Assembly (NCBI GenBank): GCA_026417615.1
Contig: JAOACY010000123.1
Coordinates: 1-64,000, forward strand
DNA: 64,000 bases
Direction: 5' to 3'
Source of the DNA: Clostridia bacterium
GTDB taxonomy: Bacteria > Bacillota > Clostridia > Acetivibrionales > JAFADI01
The position numbers and the translations under genes are program-made. Within the stretch, counting starts at the first letter, position 1. Every line of letters starts with the position of its first letter. This document shows, piece after piece, positions 57,810 to 64,000 of this stretch. Under the pieces are notes generated by a model. The model had not been told where the DNA came from, ran no database searches, and saw only the letters and a program-made list of their open reading frames with translations.

Positions 57810-59027
57810 ATGAGCCAAAAGGAAAAAGTAGTACTAGCATATTCAGGTGGGCTGGACACCTCCATAATCATACCCTGGCTTAAGGAGAACTATGACTTTG
57901 AGGTAATAGCAATGGCAGCGGACGTCGGTCAGGGAGAAGAGCTTGCCCCTCTTAAAGAAAAAGCAATTAAAACAGGTGCCAGTAAAATATACATAGAAGA
58001 CATGAAGGAAGAATTCATCACGGATTTCATATATCCAACCTTAAAGGCAGGAGCTGTCTATGAAGGAAAGTATCTTCTCGGCACCTCCTTCGCACGTCCC
58101 ATAATAGCAAAAAGAATGATTGAAATAGCCGAAAAGGAAGGCGCCACAGCAGTTGCCCACGGCGCTACCGGCAAGGGCAACGACCAGGTTAGGTTCGAGC
58201 TTACGGTAAAAGCCCTGGCACCCCATCTTAAGATAATTGCTCCATGGAGAATATGGGATATCAAATCAAGGGAAGATGCCATTGATTATGCTCAGGCCAG
58301 AAATATACCCATTCCTGTGTCAAAGAAGGATAACTACAGCATGGACAGGAACCTGTGGCACTTGAGCCATGAGGGTCAGGATCTTGAAAGCCCTTGGAAC
58401 GAGCCTTGTTATGACAAGCTGCTGAAGCTTATGGTTCCCCCGGAAAAAGCTCCTGACAAGGCAACATATGTTGAGCTTTATTTTGAAAAGGGAATACCCA
58501 AAAAGGTTGATGGGGTCGAATACAACCCTGTGCAGCTGATTGAGGTTCTTAACAAGCTGGGCGGCGAAAACGGCGTAGGTATTGTGGATATGGTTGAAAA
58601 CAGGCTGGTGGGCATGAAATCCAGGGGTGTGTACGAGACTCCGGGAGGAACAATCCTCTATGCCGCCCACAGGGAGCTTGAGCTCTTGTGCCTTGACAGG
58701 GACACTCTCCACTACAAGGATATAGTTGCCCAGAGATTTGCCGAGCTGGTTTACTTCGGGCAGTGGTACACTCCATTGAGAGAAGCGCTGTCAGCTTTCG
58801 TAGACAGTACTCAGGAAACAGTCACGGGAACAGTTAGGATGAAGCTGTATAAAGGAAACTGCATGCCCGCAGGAGCGAAGTCGGAGTACTCCCTCTACAG
58901 CGAAGAGCTGTCCACCTTCGGGCGTGATGCCGTGTACAACCAGAAGGACGCGGAAGGCTTCATAAATCTGTTCGGTCTTCCTATAAAGGTGCGTTCCCTC
59001 ATGATGAAAAACAAGAAGCAGGGGTAA
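57810..59027 (+). CDS. argG: Argininosuccinate synthase
   Basis: A 405-residue ATP-dependent enzyme joining citrulline and aspartate. P-loop: [18 protein letters not shown]; signatures: [16 protein letters not shown] and [20 protein letters not shown]. Normal length. AAAGGAGG precedes the ATG. It is followed 5 bp later by argH in an arginine-biosynthesis pair under a predicted ArgR site. Confidence 0.98.
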   Translation: MSQKEKVVLAYSGGLDTSIIIPWLKENYDFEVIAMAADVGQGEELAPLKEKAIKTGASKIYIEDMKEEFITDFIYPTLKAGAVYEGKYLLGTSFARPIIAKRMIEIAEKEGATAVAHGATGKGNDQVRFELTVKALAPHLKIIAPWRIWDIKSREDAIDYAQARNIPIPVSKKDNYSMDRNLWHLSHEGQDLESPWNEPCYDKLLKLMVPPEKAPDKATYVELYFEKGIPKKVDGVEYNPVQLIEVLNKLGGENGVGIVDMVENRLVGMKSRGVYETPGGTILYAAHRELELLCLDRDTLHYKDIVAQRFAELVYFGQWYTPLREALSAFVDSTQETVTGTVRMKLYKGNCMPAGAKSEYSLYSEELSTFGRDAVYNQKDAEGFINLFGLPIKVRSLMMKNKKQG

Positions 59028-59032
59028 AGCAA

Positions 59033-60415
59033 ATGAAACTTTGGGGTGGAAGATTCCAAAAGAACACAGACAAGCTGGTTGATGACTTCAATTCTTCAAT
59101 CAGCTTTGACAGCCGCATGTACAGGCAGGACATATTAGGGAGCGCAGCGCATGCCAAAATGCTTGGCAAATGCGGCATAATACCGGCTGAGGATTCCGAG
59201 CTTATTCAAAAGACTCTGCTTGAAATATTGGAAGACATTGAAAAAGGCCAGGTGGAGTTTGAGACGGATGCGGAAGACATCCATATGAATATAGAAAAAA
59301 TCCTCATTTCCAGAATCGGGGATGCAGGCAAAAAGCTGCATACGGGAAGAAGCAGGAATGACCAGGTGGCTCTCGACATCAGGATGTACCTGAAGGAAGA
59401 AATCCTTGCCATTCGTCAAATGCTTATTTCTCTCGAAGAAACACTCCTTGATCTGGCAGAGAATAATCTTGACACAATATTGCCTGGATACACTCATCTT
59501 CAGAGGGCTCAGCCCATATCCTTCGCCCACCATATGATGGCTTACTTCCAGATGGTAAGAAGGGATATTGAAAGGCTTAACGACTGCTACAAAAGGACAA
59601 ACATCATGCCGCTTGGTTCAGGCGCCCTTGCGGGAACCACTTATCCGCTGGACAGGCAAATGGTTGCATTGGAGCTGGGCTTTGATGCCATCACCGAAAA
59701 CAGCCTTGACGCAGTAAGCGACAGGGATTTTGCAATAGAGCTGTCCTCCTGCCTCTCAATAGTCATGATGCATTTGAGCAGGTTCAGTGAAGAACTCATC
59801 CTCTGGTCTTCGCATGAATTCGGGTTTGTCGAAATGGATGATGCTTACAGTACAGGGAGCAGCATCATGCCGCAAAAGAAGAACCCCGATGTGGCTGAGC
59901 TTGTGCGTGGCAAAACCGGGCGGGTTTACGGGAGCCTTATGACCCTGCTCACAATAATGAAATCCTTGCCGCTTGCGTACAACAAAGACATGCAGGAGGA
60001 CAAGGAAGCCATATTTGATGCCGTTGACACCGTAAAGATGTGCCTTCCGGTGTTCACGAGAATGCTTGCCGCAATGAAGCTCCGCAAGCAGAATATGTAC
60101 AGGGCGGCTCAAGGCGGCTTTACCAATGCCACGGATATAGCTGATTATCTGGTTAAAAAGGGCATGCCCTTCAGAAGCGCCCACGAAGTAATCGGCAAAA
60201 TGGTAATGTACTGCATTCAAAACAACAAAGCTATAGATGAGCTCTCCATGGATGAGTTCAAAGGCTTCTCGGAGATAATAGAAGAAGATGTCTACAGGGA
60301 GATAAGCCTTGAAAAATGCGTTTCAGGCAGGAAAATTCCCGGAGGGCCTGCCGCCGAAAGCGTGCTCCGGTCCATACAGACGGGAAGACAGTTCTTAAAT
60401 GGGCTTAATAGATAG
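59033..60415 (+). CDS. argH: Argininosuccinate lyase
   Basis: A 460-residue member of the fumarase/aspartase superfamily that splits argininosuccinate to arginine and fumarate. Motifs: [36 protein letters not shown] and the signature [13 protein letters not shown]. Start ATG at 59033, 5 bp after argG, with GGGG in the argG end as ribosome site. Ended by a clear terminator. Confidence 0.98.
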   Translation: MKLWGGRFQKNTDKLVDDFNSSISFDSRMYRQDILGSAAHAKMLGKCGIIPAEDSELIQKTLLEILEDIEKGQVEFETDAEDIHMNIEKILISRIGDAGKKLHTGRSRNDQVALDIRMYLKEEILAIRQMLISLEETLLDLAENNLDTILPGYTHLQRAQPISFAHHMMAYFQMVRRDIERLNDCYKRTNIMPLGSGALAGTTYPLDRQMVALELGFDAITENSLDAVSDRDFAIELSSCLSIVMMHLSRFSEELILWSSHEFGFVEMDDAYSTGSSIMPQKKNPDVAELVRGKTGRVYGSLMTLLTIMKSLPLAYNKDMQEDKEAIFDAVDTVKMCLPVFTRMLAAMKLRKQNMYRAAQGGFTNATDIADYLVKKGMPFRSAHEVIGKMVMYCIQNNKAIDELSMDEFKGFSEIIEEDVYREISLEKCVSGRKIPGGPAAESVLRSIQTGRQFLNGLNR

Positions 60416-60417
60416 TT

Positions 60418-60460
60418 TTAAAGGCAGTTCGCTATGAACTGCCTTTTGATTTGATTTTTA
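60418..60460 (+). terminator. Terminator after argH
   Basis: Perfect stem AAAGGCAGTTC / GAACTGCCTTT, 5-nt loop, followed by TGATTTGATTTTTATT. It also lies just past the stop of the small minus-strand gene at 60458. Confidence 0.85.
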
Positions 60461-60646
60461 TTCTATAACTCCCATAATCCCAGGCCTTACATATACCTGT
60501 ACGTTTAACCGTTTCGACCTGATGTCGATATTGATTGCAGATATCTCAATCCCCTTGTTTTCCAAAGTTTTCTTCAAATCATTCCTTATACAGTCTGCCA
60601 GCTCTTTATATGTGTCATTCTGTAAATGCCGTTTTAAAAAGAACAT
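60458..60646 (-). CDS. Small protein of unknown function (62 aa)
   Basis: A 62-residue product: MFFLKRHLQNDTYKELADCIRN, a charged helix (DLKKTLENKG) and a beta-rich end (INIDIRSKRLNVQVYVRPG). It resembles no family I recognise. GGGGGGT 5 nt before ATG 60646 makes translation likely; the longer ORF-track start lacks a site. It is convergent with argH and upstream of nothing obvious. Confidence 0.55.
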   Translation of the reverse strand: MFFLKRHLQNDTYKELADCIRNDLKKTLENKGIEISAINIDIRSKRLNVQVYVRPGIMGVIE

Positions 60647-60750
60647 TATATACCCCCCAGAGCTTCTTTTAAAACATGGTACACTATTTCCATTATTTTG
60701 CATATTATTTCCAGCTCCAGAGCGGAAAATCTCCCCTTTTGCTCACACAA

Positions 60751-60789
60751 AAAACAACCCCCTGCCAGTATTTTACCGGAAGGGGGTCT
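60751..60789 (-). terminator. Terminator after the 103-aa gene
   Basis: Stem ACCCCCT / AGGGGGT with additional inner pairing CCGG/CC(A)G, then TTGTTTTTTG on the minus strand. Confidence 0.8.
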
Positions 60790-60798
60790 TTTAGCTTC

Positions 60799-61110
60799 TC
60801 AACCAAGCTTTACTTTTTTGTCAAGAGCTTTTCCCAAGCTATACCAGGAGTCCCTGAGCTTGAATCTCATTTCCTCGTCAAGCGTCCTTTCGATGACGTC
60901 ATTTAAGTTCCTTCTAGCTTGTATAAACTCAACCATGTTGAACTCAGGCTTTTCAAGCAGGGCTTCAATCTCGGAAATCCACTCCATTATGTGGTCTGCG
61001 CTTTCATAGTCATTTGGCACCTTCTTTTTCAGGTGAGCAACAACAAGCTTGACCGCTCTGCGTTTTACGTCAATATCCGTCTGTGTCTTTTTTTGAATAC
61101 CCTTAGCCAT
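60799..61110 (-). CDS. Conserved hypothetical protein (103 aa)
   Basis: A 103-residue, charged, all-helical protein: a basic N terminus (AKGIQKKTQTDIDVKRRAVKLVVAHLKKKV), then DHIMEWISEIEALLEKPEFNMVEFIQARRNLNDVIERTL. No signal, membrane span or Cys motif; I recognise no family. GGAG lies 9 nt before ATG 61110, preferred over ATG 61116. It forms a single-gene unit with its own terminator. Confidence 0.7.
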   Translation of the reverse strand: MAKGIQKKTQTDIDVKRRAVKLVVAHLKKKVPNDYESADHIMEWISEIEALLEKPEFNMVEFIQARRNLNDVIERTLDEEMRFKLRDSWYSLGKALDKKVKLG

Positions 61111-61269
61111 TTGCATTCACTCCCCAGTTAATAATTTTAAGATAACGTATCTAAGGATAAAGATGTGTGACCAATGGCCACACATCCCGATAAAATGTAT
61201 TAAACAAAAATCTTACCTGTATAGAATATTATAACATAAATTCATAAAAATATCTATCTTTTTGGTACA

Positions 61270-61304
61270 GAAAAATCCCCCTGCCAGCGGCCGGCAAGGG
61301 GATT
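61270..61304 (-). terminator. Terminator after the polysaccharide deacetylase gene
   Basis: Long GC-rich hairpin ATCCCC..TGCC / GGCA..GGGGAT, then TTTTTCTG on the minus strand, 18 bp after the stop. Confidence 0.88.
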
Positions 61305-61321
61305 CACATGCCATTCCTTTA

Positions 61322-62446
61322 TTAGTAGGTCACAAGTCTTTTCCCCTTTAATTTCCCCTGATCCACAGTAGCTTCATTAGACTTCGGGACAGTGACAGTA
61401 TCCGGATTTCCGTCGCTTACGTACTGTTCGCTTCTGGAAAGCTTTTCAACCCACCAGGCCAGATCGCAATCCACAGGCTTTATACCGGAGGCTCTTACCC
61501 TTGCTGTCTTCAAGGGATTAAAGCTTTTGCTCACAGGTGATGCGGCGGGATTCGCCCCAACCAGCATTATGGCCATATTATCATATTTTATACCCTCAAA
61601 CTCTCCCTTGTGGACATATTCCTGCAACTCCTTGGATGCCTGTCCGAAGGGAAGGGCCAAGGATGTCATTGTATAGTCGGGAATGAGCTCAAGCATTGCT
61701 TTCTGGTTCTTCCCTACTTCACGCTGTATCTCTTGCGCGCTCTTTGCCTTTGGAAGGCTGATGTGGGAATAGGTGTGATTTCCTATCTCAAAACCCTTAT
61801 CAACAAGGTATTTAAGCCTTTCTGAAATTGTCCCCTTGCCCTCAAAGGTTTTTAAGCCCAGATTCACATAAAAAGTGCCTTTCAGGCCGAAATCGGGGTG
61901 AGCTTTATTAAATTCCTCCATGATGCCTACAGCCGACTGCTTGTTTGCAACAAGCCGCCCATTTTCTTCAACAAGATTGAACTGCCCGGCTGTTCCGTCA
62001 TCAAAGGTAAACATCATAGGTATGCACCCAGCGGGAACATTTATATTGTTGCTTAGATAATCGTTCACATTTATTAGCCTGTAGCCCTTTTCATAGAGCT
62101 TAGGCAAAAGCTTTCTGAAATCATCGAAGGTGGTTGTGTATTCCTTGTCACCTGATTTATACTCGTCAATAAAGTTGTGAAACATAACCACCATTATGCT
62201 GCCTGCCTCATTTGGCTTAACCTGGCTTACATCAATATGGGCAGCAGACCCCTGCTTTTTCACCTCATTTTCAGCCTGTGTTGCTTCAGGCTTTGATTCA
62301 GAAGCTTTTTGGCTTTGTGTCTGAGACGGCTCTGAAGCTTCCCCTTTTGTGCTTTTTTCAATAAAATTCAACGATTTATCACAAGCTGATATAAAAAGCA
62401 TTGCTGAAATCGCTACCGGCAATACGGCTTTAAAAAATCTCGTCAT
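61322..62446 (-). CDS. Polysaccharide deacetylase lipoprotein
   Basis: A 374-residue NodB-type deacetylase. The signal peptide ends in lipobox FISAC (Cys near 22), then a Glu/Ser/Lys-rich linker and the catalytic domain. Metal motifs: FTFDDGTAG (Asp-Asp) and GNHTYSHIS (His-x3-His), with LALPFGQAS later. It probably removes acetyl groups from peptidoglycan or another envelope glycan. The ORF track starts at 62515 without a signal peptide in place; ATG 62446 begins MTRFFKAVLP. GGAG lies 11 nt upstream. A short uORF with a much better ribosome site overlaps this start, and the leader is structured. Confidence 0.9.
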   Translation of the reverse strand: MTRFFKAVLPVAISAMLFISACDKSLNFIEKSTKGEASEPSQTQSQKASESKPEATQAENEVKKQGSAAHIDVSQVKPNEAGSIMVVMFHNFIDEYKSGDKEYTTTFDDFRKLLPKLYEKGYRLINVNDYLSNNINVPAGCIPMMFTFDDGTAGQFNLVEENGRLVANKQSAVGIMEEFNKAHPDFGLKGTFYVNLGLKTFEGKGTISERLKYLVDKGFEIGNHTYSHISLPKAKSAQEIQREVGKNQKAMLELIPDYTMTSLALPFGQASKELQEYVHKGEFEGIKYDNMAIMLVGANPAASPVSKSFNPLKTARVRASGIKPVDCDLAWWVEKLSRSEQYVSDGNPDTVTVPKSNEATVDQGKLKGKRLVTY

Positions 62447-62465
62447 GTGAATTCCAACTCCGCAT
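62430..62465 (-). CDS. Short leader ORF overlapping the deacetylase start
   Basis: Eleven codons (MRSWNSHDEIF) and a TAA. AGGAGGTG (62474-62481) lies 8 nt before its ATG, the best ribosome site in the area. It is out of frame with and spans the deacetylase ATG, so ribosomes ending here could re-start. Too short for a function of its own; probably a coupling leader. Confidence 0.4.
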   Translation of the reverse strand: MRSWNSHDEIF

Positions 62466-62473
62466 AAATATTG

Positions 62474-62600
62474 CACCTCCTGGCACAACAGCTTAAAGAG
62501 GTACTCCCGGAGCATATGGGAGATACCTCTTTAAAAATCAGGAAGTGGTCACGCAAACTGCTTGGTGACAATTTTGACGTGCCATTTATCTAAAGAGGTG
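62474..62600 (-). promoter_or_regulatory. Structured leader with alternative hairpins upstream of the deacetylase
   Basis: In the minus-strand RNA, TTAAAGAGGTA (62524-62534) can pair perfectly with TACCTCTTTAA (62493-62503, 11 bp, extended by CTCCC/GGGAG) or with the earlier CACCTCTTTA (62591-62600, 9 bp). CACCTC of the earlier segment can also pair with GAGGTG of the uORF ribosome site. No known riboswitch class fits. The 352-bp gap 62447-62798 otherwise holds a promoter and the ahcY terminator. Confidence 0.55.
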
Positions 62601-62647
62601 ATTGAAATAAACGCCTTACGGCTTTACAAATTTGCCGCCGCAATATA

Positions 62648-62676
62648 ATTATATTATAAACCAATCGCATCATCAA
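62648..62676 (-). promoter_or_regulatory. Candidate promoter of the polysaccharide deacetylase
   Basis: TTGATG (62671-62676) and TATAAT (62648-62653), 17 bp apart on the minus strand. Transcription from here gives a leader of about 195 nt. Confidence 0.6.
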
Positions 62677-62723
62677 TTGAAATTTGTTCCTTGCCAAAAA
62701 CCATTCCCGCAAACTTCGGATGG

Positions 62724-62782
62724 CAAAAAATTATCAAACCTCTTTGCAAAAACCTCCCTGAGGGTTTTTGCAAAGAGGTTTG
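62724..62782 (-). terminator. Terminator after ahcY
   Basis: Perfect 19-bp stem, AAACCTCTTTGCAAAAACC and its complement, around an 8-nt loop, then GATAATTTTTTGCC on the minus strand. Confidence 0.92.
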
Positions 62783-62798
62783 CGGGTTCTCAGAACCA

Positions 62799-64000
62799 TT
62801 AATATTTATAATGCTCAGGCTTATACGGCCCGTCAACATCGACTCCGATATACTCCGCCTGCTCTTTTGTAAGCCTCGTAAGCTTTGCTCCTATTTTTTC
62901 AAGGTGCAGCCTCGCCACCTCTTCGTCCAGCTTCTTTGGCAAAATGTAAACCTTCGGCTCATAGACATCCTTGTTCTTCCACAAGTCAATTTGCGCAAGA
63001 GTCTGATTTGAGAAGCTGTTTGACATTACAAACGAGGGGTGGCCTGTGGCGCAGCCGAGATTTACGAGCCTTCCTTCCGCAAGCAGGAATATTTCATGCC
63101 CCTCGGGGAATATATATTTGTCTACCTGAGGCTTGATGTTGACCTTTTTTATTCCCGGATAGCTGTTGAGCCTCGATACCTGGATTTCATTGTCAAAGTG
63201 GCCTATATTGCAGACAATGGCTTGATCCTTCATCTTTATCATATGCTCCAGGGTTATAATATCCCTGTTGCCTGTTGTGGTTACATAAATATCGCCAATT
63301 CCCAATGTGTCCTCCACAGTCTTCACTTCATACCCGGCCATTGCCGCCTGCAATGCACATATGGGATCGATTTCAGTTACGATGACCCTTGCCCCAAGAC
63401 CCTGCAAGGACTGCGCGGAACCCTTGCCTACATCCCCGTAGCCGCATACCACTGCGACTTTTCCGGCTATCATTACGTCGGTTGCCCTTTTTATGCCGTC
63501 AACCAGTGATTCCCTGCAGCCATAGAGGTTGTCAAACTTTGACTTTGTTACGGAGTCGTTGACGTTAATAGCGGGAACCAGAAGCTCTCCCCTTTCAACC
63601 ATCTGATAGAGCCTGTGAACTCCCGTAGTGGTTTCTTCGGAAACGCCTTTCCATTCCTTCACTACCTTGTGCCATCTTTGGTTATCCTTTTTAAGGCTCT
63701 CTTTCAGCAAACTGTTTATTATCTGAAGCTCGTGGTTGTCGGTAGGCTCGTCAAGAATTGAAGGATCCTTTTCCGCCTTGTATCCCCTGTGTATCAGAAG
63801 CGTCGCATCCCCGCCGTCGTCAACAACAAGCTGAGGCCCTAGCCCGCCCGGGAATGTAAGCATCTGCTCGGTGCACCACCAGTATTCCTCAAGGGTTTCG
63901 CCCTTCCACGCAAATACCGGAATGCCTGCTTTTGCAATGGCTGCGGCAGCATGATCCTGAGTTGAAAAAATATTGCAGCTGGCCCACCTGACGTCAGCCC
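62799..64000 (-). CDS. ahcY: Adenosylhomocysteinase, 5' end outside the window
   Basis: The open frame runs past the ORF-track start (63863) to the right edge, reading [20 protein letters not shown] then [21 protein letters not shown], which is standard family sequence; the gene is therefore partial here. NAD-binding motif: [21 protein letters not shown]; also [14 protein letters not shown] and the terminal [11 protein letters not shown]. It hydrolyses S-adenosylhomocysteine to adenosine and homocysteine. Many Clostridia use Pfs/LuxS instead. A strong terminator follows. Confidence 0.97.
   Translation of the reverse strand, partial: ADVRWASCNIFSTQDHAAAAIAKAGIPVFAWKGETLEEYWWCTEQMLTFPGGLGPQLVVDDGGDATLLIHRGYKAEKDPSILDEPTDNHELQIINSLLKESLKKDNQRWHKVVKEWKGVSEETTTGVHRLYQMVERGELLVPAINVNDSVTKSKFDNLYGCRESLVDGIKRATDVMIAGKVAVVCGYGDVGKGSAQSLQGLGARVIVTEIDPICALQAAMAGYEVKTVEDTLGIGDIYVTTTGNRDIITLEHMIKMKDQAIVCNIGHFDNEIQVSRLNSYPGIKKVNIKPQVDKYIFPEGHEIFLLAEGRLVNLGCATGHPSFVMSNSFSNQTLAQIDLWKNKDVYEPKVYILPKKLDEEVARLHLEKIGAKLTRLTKEQAEYIGVDVDGPYKPEHYKY

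Noticed and set aside
62799-63863. ahcY starting at the ORF-track ATG 63863
   Set aside because: The same frame continues with conserved family sequence to the window edge, so this ATG is internal.

Overview
The window looks like a chromosome segment of a spore-forming, low-GC Firmicute of class Clostridia. The evidence is a spoIIAA-spoIIAB-sigF operon, a spoVAC-AD-AE operon, a spore photoproduct lyase, the hprK/rapZ/yvcK/whiA/HPr cluster, AGGAGG-type ribosome sites with frequent TTG and GTG starts, and a gap-pgk-tpi-gpmI-eno glycolytic cluster. A plant-polysaccharide-degrading relative of Ruminiclostridium/Acetivibrio is my inference. No plasmid, phage, transposase or CRISPR signature was seen.

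Region 1 (about 0.2-22.4 kb) is an A/T-rich accessory glycan-utilisation locus. Thirteen genes on the minus strand encode an (alpha/alpha)6-barrel glycosidase, a secreted multidomain GH28-like beta-helix enzyme, an alpha/beta-hydrolase esterase, two paralogous neutral-ceramidase-fold zinc hydrolases, a DMT-type transporter, an SDR lacking the usual YxxxK, a KdgF-like cupin, a Gfo/Idh/MocA dehydrogenase, a sugar-isomerase-like TIM barrel, a GH43 enzyme, and a solute-binding lipoprotein with two LplB/LplC-type permeases but no ATPase. A divergent YesM/YesN-type two-component system probably controls it. The plausible flow is: cut and de-esterify a pectin- or xylan-like glycan outside, import oligosaccharides, then trim them and oxidise/isomerise uronate-type products inside. 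The two ceramidase-fold proteins have no assigned step and are the most novel part.

Region 2 (22.8-29.1 kb) is lower glycolysis, minus strand: gap, a fused pgk-tpiA gene, gpmI and eno, with intrinsic terminators behind gap, pgk-tpiA and gpmI.

Region 3 (29.3-38.2 kb) holds a DUF2156 protein, an M20 peptidase, trmL, cheX, splB, the spoVA operon with a coupled 53-residue membrane peptide, and the spoIIA operon. The spoIIA operon has a good sigma-H promoter, and a roughly 104-bp dispersed repeat lies between spoIIAB and sigF. A second copy of that repeat lies at the left edge of the window.

Region 4 (38.2-49.1 kb) is a carbon-control and envelope cluster: hprK, a PHP phosphoesterase, murB, rapZ, yvcK, a glycogen-debranching enzyme, whiA and an HPr with both His15 and Ser46. 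It is followed upstream by a K+-dependent-type membrane pyrophosphatase and two tRNA-Gly genes behind a consensus promoter.

Region 5 (49.1-57.6 kb), minus strand: yfcE-like phosphodiesterase, rdgB, a GerMN lipoprotein, a cell-wall amidase, a DUF2905 protein, queH, a radical-SAM/SPASM protein and ruvCAB. Region 6 (57.7-64 kb): argGH on the plus strand with an ARG box over the -35, two small unknown genes, a lipoprotein polysaccharide deacetylase with an unusual structured leader and short uORF, and ahcY running off the right edge.
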